50,601 nt of DNA from Nocardiopsis alba DSM 43377 (lineage in GTDB: Bacteria > Actinomycetota > Actinomycetes > Streptosporangiales > Streptosporangiaceae): positions 1 through 50,601 of the forward strand of contig NZ_ANAC01000032.1 in the NCBI RefSeq assembly GCF_000341225.1. The letters are read 5' to 3'. The notes below the pieces were generated by a model. It made no database searches. It was given only the letters and a program-made list of their open reading frames with translations, and had not been told where the DNA came from. Every line of letters starts with the position of its first letter. The first letter of the stretch is position 1. Made by a program: the position numbers and the translations under genes. Below, in pieces: positions 8,751 to 17,107 of this stretch.

Positions 8751-9281
8751 ATGGCCGACGTCCAGCTTCGTCCCGACATCCAGGCCGCGCGCGACCGTAT
8801 GTCACACCGGCTCGGGTCGAACCGGGAGATTCGCAAGCTCGTCGAGTACCTGCGGGAGGGCGAGACCGTCACCCATCTCCTGGGAGGCGTCTACGGGCCC
8901 GGCACGGGCCTGGTGGTGCTCACCGACCGTCGGTTGATGTTCCTCAAGGACGGATGGACCAGTCAGGTCACCGAGGACTTCCCGTTCGAGAAGATCTCGT
9001 CGGTCCAGTGGTCGGCGGGGATGCTGCTCGGGAAGATCACGATCTTCGCCAGTGGCAACAAGGCCGTGATCGACCAGGTCCAGAAGCCCGATGGCAAGGC
9101 GATGGTCGACGCGATCAACGGCATCATCTCGCGGGGACCGGCACACGCTCCGGCTCCGGCCGCGCCGGTACGGCAGGTCCCGGAACCCGCGCCCATGTCG
9201 TCCTTCGAGATGGTGAAAGAGCTGCGGAACAGGGGCGTTCTCACTCCGGAGGAGTTCGGCGTGATCGTGAACCGCCTGTAG
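8751..9281 (+). CDS. PH-like domain protein with C-terminal SHOCT segment
   Basis: A 176-residue soluble protein. Residues about 20-120 form a bacterial PH-like fold (HLLGGVYGPGTGLVVLTDRRLMFLKDG, EKISSVQWSAGMLLGKITIFASGNKAVID), as in YvbH/bPH-type proteins. A Pro/Ala linker (AHAPAPAAPVRQVPEPAP) leads to a SHOCT motif, MVKELRNRGVLTPEEF, a short C-terminal oligomerisation element. The ATG is supported by AGGAAGAGG. Function unknown. It is monocistronic with a terminator-like hairpin downstream. Confidence 0.85.
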   Translation: MADVQLRPDIQAARDRMSHRLGSNREIRKLVEYLREGETVTHLLGGVYGPGTGLVVLTDRRLMFLKDGWTSQVTEDFPFEKISSVQWSAGMLLGKITIFASGNKAVIDQVQKPDGKAMVDAINGIISRGPAHAPAPAAPVRQVPEPAPMSSFEMVKELRNRGVLTPEEFGVIVNRL

Positions 9282-9402
9282 CGTTCCATCCCGGGTTCGA
9301 CCGTCCCGCGTCCATGTGGGAGCAGGAGTCCCGGGCGGGACGTGGGGGACGTCCGGCTTAGGGCAGCGGAGTACGCCCGGCAGGGCGGGGCCGAACACGA
9401 CG

Positions 9403-9432
9403 AAGGCCCGGGAGCCATGCTCGCCGGGCCTT
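9403..9432. terminator. hairpin between convergent genes
   Basis: AAGGCCCGG (9403-9411) pairs perfectly with CCGGGCCTT (9424-9432) around a 12-nt loop. It lies between the convergent PH-SHOCT and esterase genes, so it may serve both. There is no long T tract. Confidence 0.6.
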
Positions 9433-9493
9433 GATGAGTGAGGTCCGCGGAGGTGGGCGCCGCGGCCCCTGACCCCTGCGCGATCGAGTTCGG

Positions 9494-10363
9494 TCAGCGC
9501 TTGTGGCAGGTCTTCAAGTAGCCGAGGAACGACGCTTGCAGACCGGTGACGTGCGTTTCTCGCAACAAGGCCTTCGAAACGTGCTCCGACCACCCCTTGG
9601 CGTGCAGTCGTTCCACCGCCGTAAGAACGTTGCGGGACATTCCGCGGTAGAACGGAACGTCTCCCAGCAGCTCGGCCTCGTTCAGCGTGATGTGCAGCCG
9701 TGAGCCGGCCGAGCCCTCGCCGGGTTCCGGTAGGGCGTCGATGAGGGTGAAGATCCGGCTGTCCGCACCGGCGACGCCGGGGCTGCCCGCGCCGAAGCTC
9801 GCGAAGGGCGCCGCCTCGCGCAGCCACGCGTAGAGGGCGAAGAGTCCCCCGTAGGAGTAGCCGAAGAGGCCGTGCCCGGACTCGCCGACCCGCAGCCTCG
9901 ACCGCAGGTGCGGGTGGAGTTCGTCGGTCAGGAAGTCGAGGAAGACGTCGGCCCGGGTCTCGGCCAGCTCCGCGAGGTAGGCGTCCACCTGCTCCTGGGT
10001 CATCCTCCCCGTCTCGCGAGCCGCCGTGAGGGTCGCCATCATCTCCTCACCGATGGGTTCTCCCGGCGGAACGAGGTCGCGATTGCGGAGCGACGACCAG
10101 GAGGCGGCCTCCTCACCGGCGTACCCGACGCTGACCTGGATGTACGGGGCGATCGTCAGATACGGGTCCGCCTGGGTGACGATGAGGGGCGCTGTGAGTC
10201 CGACGGACCAGTTGCCGTCCAGCACGTAGATCAGCGGCAGGGGATCCGTGGAGTCCGCGTAACCGGGGGGTGTGGTCACCCAGACGCCGTAGCGGCGCCC
10301 CGATCGCGCGGTCACCTCCAGGTACTCCGTGTCCGGCAGACAGCCGTGCAGTATCTCGCTCAT
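9494..10363 (-). CDS. esterase-D/Fes-like alpha/beta hydrolase
   Basis: A 289-residue cytoplasmic hydrolase of the esterase D family (PF00756). The N-terminal part has LPLIYVLDGNWSVGLTAP, with the usual D following the strand. The nucleophile elbow GYSYGG lies in HGLFGYSYGGLFALYAW; a catalytic His is likely in the C-terminal ETHVTGLQASFLGYL segment. Start ATG 10363 is preferred over an upstream frame start. It is divergent from a TetR gene with two operator-like repeats between them, so it is probably repressed by that protein. The substrate is unknown; Fes-like siderophore esterases belong to the same fold. Confidence 0.88.
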   Translation of the reverse strand: MSEILHGCLPDTEYLEVTARSGRRYGVWVTTPPGYADSTDPLPLIYVLDGNWSVGLTAPLIVTQADPYLTIAPYIQVSVGYAGEEAASWSSLRNRDLVPPGEPIGEEMMATLTAARETGRMTQEQVDAYLAELAETRADVFLDFLTDELHPHLRSRLRVGESGHGLFGYSYGGLFALYAWLREAAPFASFGAGSPGVAGADSRIFTLIDALPEPGEGSAGSRLHITLNEAELLGDVPFYRGMSRNVLTAVERLHAKGWSEHVSKALLRETHVTGLQASFLGYLKTCHKR

Positions 10364-10506
10364 CGCGTTTCTCTCTTCATGAAGCGGCCCCTTGACGATG
10401 GGGACGGCCGTGCCCGGATCGGCGGACATCTTCGGGTCGGGGAGTGGATCTCGACGCCGGATGACCAGGGGTTTCGCGCCCTGAGGCGGTCCTCCCCGAC
10501 GGCGTC

Positions 10507-10555
10507 CTCAACAGTGGTGAATTGGATGTGCGGTAACGTACTCAACAGTGGTGAA
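10507..10555. promoter_or_regulatory. duplicated operator for the TetR regulator
   Basis: The 15-mer CTCAACAGTGGTGAA occurs twice, at 10507-10521 and 10541-10555 (34-bp offset). Each contains TCAACAGTGGTGA, an imperfect palindrome matching its reverse complement at 10 of 13 positions. The copies lie between the divergent esterase and TetR genes, and the downstream copy ends 19 bp before the TetR start. Confidence 0.6.
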
Positions 10556-10573
10556 ACTGTCAACGGAGGCAAC

Positions 10574-11152
10574 GTGAGATCGCCCGTGGGGGAAGGGAAG
10601 AAGCGTCTCCTGGAGGCGCTGTTCGATGAGTTCGGCGAGAACGGCCCCGGCCCGAACCTGTCGATGCGCCAAGTGGCGGAACGGCTCGGTGTGCACCACA
10701 CGTTGCTGACGTACCACTTCGGATCGCGGCCGGGGCTGCTGCGCGCGGTGCTGTTGGAGGCGCGCCGCCGCGACAACGTCGTCATCGCCGCGACCGGCGA
10801 CGAACTCGGCTTCGTCGCTCTGTGCAGAGCCATCTGGGACTTCTACTCGGATCCCGCGCACGAAGACCGCGTCCACGCCTTCTTCCACCTGGTCGGGCTC
10901 GCGGTCTATGAACGTGACGCGTTCCAGGAGCTCGTCGTCGACATCGACGACCTGGCGCGTCTTCTCGAAGCCGCGGCCCTTCGCGATGGGGCCACGGAGG
11001 CCGACGCCCGGCAGCGGAGCATCATCGCGACCGCGGGTCTGCGAGGACTCCTTCTACAAAGGATGCTGACCCCGACCGCCGAGGTCGATGCGGCGGCGGA
11101 GCGCTTCATCGCCTCGTTGGCGGCGTTCGAGGGCGAAGGCCGCGCGGTGTAG
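10574..11152 (+). CDS. TetR-family transcriptional regulator
   Basis: A 192-residue regulator. I chose GTG 10574 because GGAGG stands 4 nt before it. The N-terminal HTH runs from KKRLLEALFDEFGENG through LSMRQVAERLGVHHTLLTYHFGSRPGLLRAVL, with the typical YHFGSRPGLL end of the recognition helix. The C-terminal ligand domain (residues about 75-190) is less conserved. Divergent from the esterase gene, with a duplicated operator between them, it probably represses both. Alternative start ATG 10527 would lie among the operators and is less likely. Confidence 0.88.
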   Translation: MRSPVGEGKKRLLEALFDEFGENGPGPNLSMRQVAERLGVHHTLLTYHFGSRPGLLRAVLLEARRRDNVVIAATGDELGFVALCRAIWDFYSDPAHEDRVHAFFHLVGLAVYERDAFQELVVDIDDLARLLEAAALRDGATEADARQRSIIATAGLRGLLLQRMLTPTAEVDAAAERFIASLAAFEGEGRAV

Positions 11153-11231
11153 ACCACCGTGGCCTATGGGCCGGACGGTCGACTCTTCGGTACGAGGGCG
11201 GGCGCTCGTGCCGGACCGCTACGGTGAGGGC

Positions 11232-11816
11232 ATGACGCCACCCGGCAGCAGATCAGCGCAGCGCGAGACGGCGGGAGCGATCACCTATCGCGTGGCCGAG
11301 AGCGAGAGCGACAGGTCGGCCGTCATCAGGGGCGAGTTCACCTCGGACACCGTCTTCGAAGTGGTCGTCTCCGAGGACGGGTTCGGTATTCGCCCCACTC
11401 GGCTGGACGCGACGATTCACAAGGTCTTCCCCGACGACGAGCCCGAGGACGATGAGACGTCGGAGAACGGACGTCGGTTCGTCGCCCTGGACGGCGATGA
11501 CGTGTGCGGCTACGTCGACACCGAGTACGAGCCCTGGAACCGGCGGCCGGTCATCGCCGATATCGAGGTGGCCGGGGCGTACCAGGGGCGAGGGATCGGC
11601 CGCGCGTTGATGGACCACGCCATCGACCGGGCCCGGGAGCGCGGTGCCGGACACGTCTGGCTGGAGGTGACGAACGTCAACGCTCCGGCCATCCGTGCCT
11701 ACCAGCGCATGGGGTTCACCTTCTGCGGCCTCGACACCTCCCTGTACAGCGGGACCGAGTCCGAGGGGGAGACGGCACTGTACATGAGCCTTTTCCTCGA
11801 CCCGGCCGGCGAATAG
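11232..11816 (+). CDS. GNAT acetyltransferase resembling streptothricin acetyltransferase
   Basis: A 194-residue GNAT enzyme. The acetyl-CoA loop is in IEVAGAYQGRGIGRALMDHAI (QGRGIG), followed by HVWLEVTNVNAPAIRAYQRMGF and CGLDTSLYSGTESEGETALYMSL. The GLDTSLY and ETALYMS features match SatA/Nat-type streptothricin N-acetyltransferases (family knowledge). If correct, the product would acetylate the beta-lysine chain of streptothricin and give resistance. The N-terminal 60 residues are unusual, acidic and longer than the family core. Monocistronic, convergent with the SLOG gene. Confidence 0.8.
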   Translation: MTPPGSRSAQRETAGAITYRVAESESDRSAVIRGEFTSDTVFEVVVSEDGFGIRPTRLDATIHKVFPDDEPEDDETSENGRRFVALDGDDVCGYVDTEYEPWNRRPVIADIEVAGAYQGRGIGRALMDHAIDRARERGAGHVWLEVTNVNAPAIRAYQRMGFTFCGLDTSLYSGTESEGETALYMSLFLDPAGE

Positions 11817-11969
11817 CGGTTTCGGTTTCCAGGCCGTTCTCCCCGGCCCCGCGCTCAAAGTGCGTTCGAAGAAGCCCCTCCCCGGCCGTGACGAGGTCAC
11901 CCCACAGGGGGCCGGGCTCGAAGTGGGGACAGGGCCATGCCTTCAGCAATCCGCCCGGGTGAGCCGGGC

Positions 11970-12452
11970 TTATTCTCGGTGGGCGCCGTCGGGCCATACG
12001 ACGTCGACCGGAACGCCTCGGTCGTGTGCGGCCTCGACCGCGTCGCCGGTGCCGCCCTTGCCGCCGGAGGGCTGTCCGTCCCAGACGGCGACCAGCCGGT
12101 CGATCCCGCCCAGGACGGCTTCGTTGGCGTCCTCGTAGGCTTGGCGTCCGGCGGTCCTGTGCGGCATGTAGCGGACCAGTGCGGAGCGCATCAGGAGGTC
12201 GTCGAACTGTTCGAGGTTGTAGGGCTTGACCTTGGCCTCGCGGTAGTCGACCGAGGGGAGCACGACTTCGAGCCTCCCACCGGCTTCCAGGACGACCTCG
12301 GCGAAGATCTGGTCGGCTCCACGGGCCAGGCACGAGACCCCGACCAGGTCATCGTCCTTGTACGGAGCGAGCGCCTCGGCCAGGGCCCGGCGCACGAGGG
12401 GGACGCTGTCGGCCGTCAGGTTGGAGTGACCGGTGATCCCGATCCGGGTCAT
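11970..12452 (-). CDS. SLOG-type nucleotide-binding protein
   Basis: A 160-residue protein opening MTRIGITGHSNLT, then VGVSCLARGADQIFAEVVLEAGG and ending in IDRLVAVWDGQPSGGKGGTGDAVEAAHDRGVPVDVVWP. A Rossmann-like core with a GG.T.D..EAA ending is the SLOG/LOG-DprA pattern, proteins that bind or cleave nucleotides. SLOG proteins can be nucleotide-signal sensors in defence systems, but this copy stands alone and has no effector domain. Its exact subfamily and reaction are not recognised. Confidence 0.75.
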   Translation of the reverse strand: MTRIGITGHSNLTADSVPLVRRALAEALAPYKDDDLVGVSCLARGADQIFAEVVLEAGGRLEVVLPSVDYREAKVKPYNLEQFDDLLMRSALVRYMPHRTAGRQAYEDANEAVLGGIDRLVAVWDGQPSGGKGGTGDAVEAAHDRGVPVDVVWPDGAHRE

Positions 12453-12649
12453 ACGTTCTCCTTGGAGGTCGAGGGTTCCGCCGGCAGGGTGTTCGACAGT
12501 CTCTCGCGTATCTCGGCCACCGCGGGCTCATCGAACGCGGAGTCTCGGTGAAGGTCCAGAGGCGATCGGATCTCTGCTTTCCGGGCTCACCGGCGCCATC
12601 GGAGCTCTAGGGTCGCAACGACACCGAGAGACCGCCTGATGGGGGACCC

Positions 12650-13096
12650 TTGCCGGAGCGCTACCGCAGCATCATCGACGTCCACGTGATCCTGCCGAGG
12701 GGAGACGAGATCCTCCTGCTGGAACGACGGAACACCGGCTACTGCGACGGGATGTTGCACCTGCCCTCCGGCCACCTCGACGAGGGCGAGCCGATCCCGC
12801 ACGGTGCGGCCCGGGAAGCCCGGGAAGAGGTCGGTGTGGACATCGACCCGAGCGACCTGGCATTGGTCGCGGTGGTGCATCACCGGCAAAGCGAGGACCT
12901 CGCCCGCGTCGGCATGTTCTTCCTCGCCGAGAAGTGGTCCGGTGAGCCGGTCATCGCCGAGCCGGACAAGGCCGGAGAGCTCGTCTGGGCCGACCCGCGC
13001 GCACTGCCGTCGAACACGATCCCCTACCCGGCCGAGGGCATCCGGGCTTGGGTCTCAGGAGACCGGTTCGTGCTGCATGGATGGCCGGTCGCCTGA
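12650..13096 (+). CDS. NUDIX hydrolase
   Basis: A 148-residue NUDIX protein with the Nudix box GHLDEGEPIPHGAAREAREEVGV (residues about 43-65; pattern G-x5-E-x7-REUxEExGU), split here by description: G43, E49, R57-E58, E61-E62, G64. The start is TTG 12650, preceded by a GGGGGA site; no in-frame ATG is available upstream. It hydrolyses a nucleoside diphosphate linked to another group; the substrate is not predictable. Single gene. Confidence 0.88.
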   Translation: MPERYRSIIDVHVILPRGDEILLLERRNTGYCDGMLHLPSGHLDEGEPIPHGAAREAREEVGVDIDPSDLALVAVVHHRQSEDLARVGMFFLAEKWSGEPVIAEPDKAGELVWADPRALPSNTIPYPAEGIRAWVSGDRFVLHGWPVA

Positions 13097-13203
13097 AGCC
13101 GTCGGTGTTTCACTCGGGGGTTCATTCTGTAGGGCCTCGGCCCCCGGCCCCGGCGGTTCTGAAATCGGATGCGGACCGTCCGCTCGTCTGTGATGCTCCT
13201 GCT

Positions 13204-13659
13204 GTGAACACCGGTGATGTCCTACTCCGTCGGGCGGAGCGAAGCGATGCCCTCGCTGCGGCCGACGTGTGGCTGCGTTCCTTCACGACCGCTCTTCCCT
13301 CGGTGAGTCGAGCGCACGATGACGCCGAGGTGCGTTCCTGGTTCTCGCACGTGGTCGTGCCGCGGTACGAGACCTGGGTGGCCACCTCCGGAGGCTCGGT
13401 GGTCGGGCTCCTGGCGCTCGACGGTGAGGAGTTGGACCAGCTCTACCTCGACCCGGCGTGGCGGGGGCGAGGCCTCGGGGATCGGTTCATCGCCCTGGCC
13501 AAACGGCAACGTCCGGACGGGCTGGCCTTGTGGACCTTCCAGGTCAACGAGCCGGCGTGGCGCTTCTACGAGAGGCACGGCTTCGTCGCGGTCGAATGGA
13601 CGGACGGGTCGCGGAACGAGGAACGAGAGCCCGACATCCGTTACCTCTGGAGGCTCTGA
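13204..13659 (+). CDS. GNAT-family N-acetyltransferase
   Basis: A 151-residue GNAT enzyme from GTG 13204. The core has VGLLALDGEELDQLYLDP, the acetyl-CoA pyrophosphate loop WRGRGLGDRF and FQVNEPAWRFYERHGF with the catalytic-type Tyr/Phe pair. Substrate unknown. The gene lies 100 bp downstream of the NUDIX gene and is followed by a CRISPR leader of family A, so it marks the left border of the CRISPR region. Confidence 0.87.
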   Translation: MNTGDVLLRRAERSDALAAADVWLRSFTTALPSVSRAHDDAEVRSWFSHVVVPRYETWVATSGGSVVGLLALDGEELDQLYLDPAWRGRGLGDRFIALAKRQRPDGLALWTFQVNEPAWRFYERHGFVAVEWTDGSRNEEREPDIRYLWRL

Positions 13660-13757
13660 CCGTCTTCTGTTTCCCACACATGGTGAGGAGCGAGGGTGGT
13701 GCGTATCGGTAGGGGAGGAGCGGAGGTGGCGGAGTGCTCTGTCCCGGGTCGGCTCGG

Positions 13758-13850
13758 GGTGGCTGTGGTAGGGATGAGTAAGGCGCGGAGGCCGCTTCGA
13801 TCCGGAGGTTGCGGGAAGATAACGGCTTGCGTTTGTGCTGGTCATTTTCC
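13758..13850 (+). promoter_or_regulatory. family-A CRISPR leader
   Basis: Contains GGTAGGGATG near its start, GGTTGCGGGAAGATAACGGC in the middle and GGTCATTTTCC abutting the first repeat. The same order of blocks precedes the arrays at 35215, 36585, 39498 and (truncated) 40376. This copy has diverged near its 3' part (GCGTTTGTGCTG instead of CTCTGTTTCCGC). Confidence 0.8.
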
Positions 13851-14306
13851 CTGAGCCCCACGTACGTGGGGATGGACCGATCGAGACAGCAGAAACAAAA
13901 CGCGTGCCGCTCTGAGTTCCATGCACGTGGGGATGGACCGGTCTTGCCGCCCTTCACGTACACCCATCGATCCTGAGTCTCACGCACGTGGGGATGGACC
14001 GTGGCGGTGGATCGTGGCGCTCACAGCACGACCCTGAGCCTCACGCACGTGGGGATGGATCTGTCTCCTGCTGTTCCGGGTCAGGCACCTTGGCCTGAGC
14101 CCCACGCATGTGGGGATGGACCGCAGAAGCCCGACCAGTGAGCCACCCCAGTCCCCTGAGCCCCACGCATGCGGGGATGGACCGGAGCTCGACCGGGCGC
14201 TCGCCCTCGGTGAGGTCTGAGCCCCACGCACGTGGGGATGGACCGCCGCCATCGAGGACCTGGGCCACGAGTTCGGGCTGAGCCCCACGCATGTGGGGAT
14301 GGACCG
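13851..14306 (+). CRISPR. I-E-like CRISPR array, 8 repeats (family A)
   Basis: Eight 29-bp repeats with 32-bp spacers at a constant 61-bp period: starts 13851, 13912, 13973, 14034, 14095, 14156, 14217, 14278. Each reads CTGAGCCCCACGCACGTGGG followed by GATGGACCG, with the dyad CCCCACGCACGTGGGG. The leader is to the left. The first four repeats carry most substitutions, while the four far from the leader are nearly consensus, the opposite of the usual decay pattern. It lies directly upstream of the type III-B operon but has an unrelated repeat. Confidence 0.97.
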
Positions 14307-14588
14307 CTTACCGCGCCTGCAGCTCCCTGGCCGGTAATAACTTCATGACGCAGCTCGGGGTCTTTAGCGCTGAGCCAGATTCGGTGTACACGCCTTCGAT
14401 GCTTCTGGAGCCGGCGACACCTCCCGTTGCCTCTACCAGACCCCTGGCCGTCAACCACCCCATTTGCCACTATCGGTCACACTCCCCGTTTCCCAGGCGC
14501 ACCACCACCAACACTGCTACTTTGTTGCTCGCAAGACGGCACCGCACCAACGTGCCTGATGTTCCTCCACGCCTGCCCCGGAGTTCGC
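14307..14588 (+). promoter_or_regulatory. upstream region of the type III-B operon
   Basis: Gene-free stretch between the I-E-like array and cas6. A+T-richer patches (14330-14360 and 14505-14535) are candidate promoter positions, and a GGAG lies 6 nt before GTG 14589. Longer open frames through here are not supported by a ribosome site. Confidence 0.45.
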
Positions 14589-15395
14589 GTGCCCACTCAG
14601 TGGACACTCACCTTCACACCCCCACCCCCCACTTCGATCGATCCGCGTCACCTGCACGCCCTTACCTGCCATCTCCTGGAAACCCCGGGGTCCGAGCACG
14701 GCGCCGCCGTCAAGCCCTTCACCACGGCAACCAGCGGCACGGGTCTGGTCTTGAGTTGGTTGGACGAGCCGATCGAACCGGATCTGCCAACACGTCTTGG
14801 TAGCCCCGCACGGTTGGGGCGTCACCTCATTCACCTGGAGCTAGGCGATCGGCATAGCGAGCCCTATGTGAGCTTGGCTTCCAGCCCTCCAGCGATCAAA
14901 GCTCAGGTGGAGTTCCGTACGCCCACCTACATGAACCATTCCGGGCGCCAGCTCCCTCTTCCCGATCCCGAGCTTCTCCTGTCCGGTCTGGCCCGACGGT
15001 GGTCGGCGTTCAGTCCCGAGGAGCTTTCCGGTGACGCGGTCACCGAGGTCCTGGGGTCGGTCCACCTGGCTCGTCATGACATTTCCACACGGCCTGTGGG
15101 GAGCGGCTCTTCTCAGAAGGTGGGGTTCGTGGGCAGTGCCACCTTCGGTCTTCCTCGCAGCACGTCCATCGGAGCCCAGCGGGCTTTCGCCGCTCTCTGG
15201 TCCTTCGCCGTGTTCGCCGGAGTAGGGGCTCAAACCACCCACGGCCTGGGGCATGTGCGGGTCCGCCTCCAATCGCCCTCCGCGACCGCGTCGCGATCTC
15301 CGGTGGCAAGGTCGGCCACTGTCCGAGAACACTCTTCGATCCCCAACAGCACCACCTCCTCTGGGCGGGCCCGCCCCTGGAATGGAACCCGATGA
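14589..15395 (+). CDS. cas6: CRISPR repeat endoribonuclease Cas6
   Basis: Processes pre-crRNA within the repeats. 268 residues from GTG 14589. The C-terminal RAMP fold is clear: GFVGSATFG (179-187), then AALWSFAVFAGVGAQTTHGLGHVRV with the glycine-rich loop GVGAQTTHGLG (211-221) typical of the Cas6 C-terminal domain (PF10040). The N-terminus starts MPTQWTLTF; His 21, 23 and 28 are candidates for the catalytic His. First gene of the III-B operon; its stop overlaps the cas10 ATG (ATGA at 15392). It should cut the 30-bp type III repeats at 24.5-27.1 kb. Confidence 0.92.
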   Translation: MPTQWTLTFTPPPPTSIDPRHLHALTCHLLETPGSEHGAAVKPFTTATSGTGLVLSWLDEPIEPDLPTRLGSPARLGRHLIHLELGDRHSEPYVSLASSPPAIKAQVEFRTPTYMNHSGRQLPLPDPELLLSGLARRWSAFSPEELSGDAVTEVLGSVHLARHDISTRPVGSGSSQKVGFVGSATFGLPRSTSIGAQRAFAALWSFAVFAGVGAQTTHGLGHVRVRLQSPSATASRSPVARSATVREHSSIPNSTTSSGRARPWNGTR

Positions 15396-17107
15396 GCGCA
15401 CCTCGACCCGGCGACCTGGTCGCCATCTCCTTGTCCGGTGTGCAGGTGTTCATCACCGAGTCCCGGACCACCGCCGACGCGGCCAACGCCAGCGACATCG
15501 TCGGTCGTCTGGCCTCCCTGGTCGCAGCCCGGTTCACCGACGAGGAACTGGTGATCCCCTACAGAGCTCGGGTTGCGGCGGCGCCGAATCGGATCGTGGC
15601 CTTGGTGGAGCCGGGCACCGGCGCTGAACGGGCGAGTGGGGCTGTGGCGGCGGCCCGCCAGACATGGCAGAGCTGGGTGGAACGGCTCTTCTCCTCCGCT
15701 CGGGAGACCCCGGGGTTTCCCGATCTGATGTGGGCGGTGGCCCCCGCCTCGGGTGATTACACCGCTCAGTGGGAGCAGGTCCACACCGCTCTCTCCGCCC
15801 GCAAACGGCTGCGCGGCTTCGACTTCCCCGAGGCCGTCGACGTAGGCCCGTGCTCGCTGGCCCCGCGTTGGGCCGCCGAGCGCCGAGCCCCTCAAGGGGT
15901 TCCCGCGCACGAGCAGGACCAGGCGCTGTCGGCTGCGGGGTGGGTCAAACGCCGTTGGCATGCGCACCCGGCTCTGCCGTCCAGCTCGACCACCGGGTTC
16001 GCCTCCACCTCCTCCATCGCCTCGACTCCGTATCGGATCGGTGTCCTGCGAGCCTGGGACCTGCCTGACGTGCGCCAGAACGCGGTGGCTCTGCACGACG
16101 CCGTCCGAGCGGTGATGGGCCCCGGCCGGTTCCGGTTCCGGGAAGCGCCCGTCCCGGCGGTGCAGTTGCACCGACGAGACGCAGAAATCGCGCGCTGGTG
16201 GGAGGACGGTGCCGGGCCGTGGGTGTGGCCCGAGGCTTGGCAGGAGGAGCGGCTGACCCGTGAATACGGTGTTGGCGGCCACCGGGTCGACCCCGCGGCG
16301 GTACGACGCGGCCGGGCCGCCGCCACAGCGTTGCAGGAGAGCCTCGAAGTCGAGCCCAACCCCTATTACGCGGTCCTGGTCGCGGACCTGGACAGCCTGG
16401 GCAAGGTGCTATCGGCCGACCCCGTGGACCCGACGCGCCACCGGGCCCTGTCACAGCGGTTGGGTGAACTGGCGCGGAAACAGCGCCGGGAGGTCGAGGA
16501 GGGCCAAGGGGTGGCGGTCTACGCCGGCGGCGATGACCTGTTGGCGTTCACCCCGGCTTCAACGGCCCTGGAGATCGCGGCGGCCTGCCGGGACCAGGCA
16601 GGGTCGGATCCGACCACGCTCAGCTGCGCGGTTCTGTTCGTCCACCACATCGGGTCCCTGCGCCAGGCCATCCTCCAGGCCCAGAAACTGCTGGCCGCCG
16701 CGAAATCGACGCCGGGTAAGAACGCGGTCGCGGTGGGATATCTGACCGGTTCGGGTTCGCGGGCCACCACGGTGCGTCCGTGGGAGGTCCACCCGGTCGG
16801 TGACGCGCTGCAGGCGCTACGCACCTTCCGGCCGGTCGATGCCCTGCATACTGCGGGTGGCCTGTCTCCGCGGTTGCTCAACGACCTGTACCGGGAGCGG
16901 TGGGCACTGATGGACCTGGCCTCCATCGACCGGGGGCGGGTGTACACCAAGGAAGTGGCCAGGTTGGTGGTGCGCCACGGCGGCACTGAAGAGGACGCCC
17001 GGGTACTGGTCGGATTGGGTGCGTGCGAGCACGCGGAGCCGGAGTGGGCTCCGGTGCCCCTGGAAGCGGCCAAGGTCGCGGTGTTCCTGCGGAGGCAGAC
17101 GTGGTGA
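15392..17107 (+). CDS. cas10: Cas10/Cmr2, signalling subunit without HD domain
   Basis: Large subunit of the Cmr complex and cyclic oligoadenylate synthase. 571 residues, short for Cmr2 (often 700-1000). No N-terminal HD nuclease domain is visible; the protein begins directly with a ferredoxin-like palm strand (DLVAISLSGVQVFI). The second palm has YYAVLVADLDSLGKVL (325-340) and the intact GGDD at 379-382 in VAVYAGGDDLLAF, so cOA synthesis is expected but not ssDNA cleavage. GFASTSSIASTPYR (202-215) matches the conserved Cmr2 segment. A zinc-finger with paired CxxC is not apparent. Overlaps cas6 (ATGA) and cmr3 (GTGA). Confidence 0.95.
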   Translation: MSAPRPGDLVAISLSGVQVFITESRTTADAANASDIVGRLASLVAARFTDEELVIPYRARVAAAPNRIVALVEPGTGAERASGAVAAARQTWQSWVERLFSSARETPGFPDLMWAVAPASGDYTAQWEQVHTALSARKRLRGFDFPEAVDVGPCSLAPRWAAERRAPQGVPAHEQDQALSAAGWVKRRWHAHPALPSSSTTGFASTSSIASTPYRIGVLRAWDLPDVRQNAVALHDAVRAVMGPGRFRFREAPVPAVQLHRRDAEIARWWEDGAGPWVWPEAWQEERLTREYGVGGHRVDPAAVRRGRAAATALQESLEVEPNPYYAVLVADLDSLGKVLSADPVDPTRHRALSQRLGELARKQRREVEEGQGVAVYAGGDDLLAFTPASTALEIAAACRDQAGSDPTTLSCAVLFVHHIGSLRQAILQAQKLLAAAKSTPGKNAVAVGYLTGSGSRATTVRPWEVHPVGDALQALRTFRPVDALHTAGGLSPRLLNDLYRERWALMDLASIDRGRVYTKEVARLVVRHGGTEEDARVLVGLGACEHAEPEWAPVPLEAAKVAVFLRRQTW

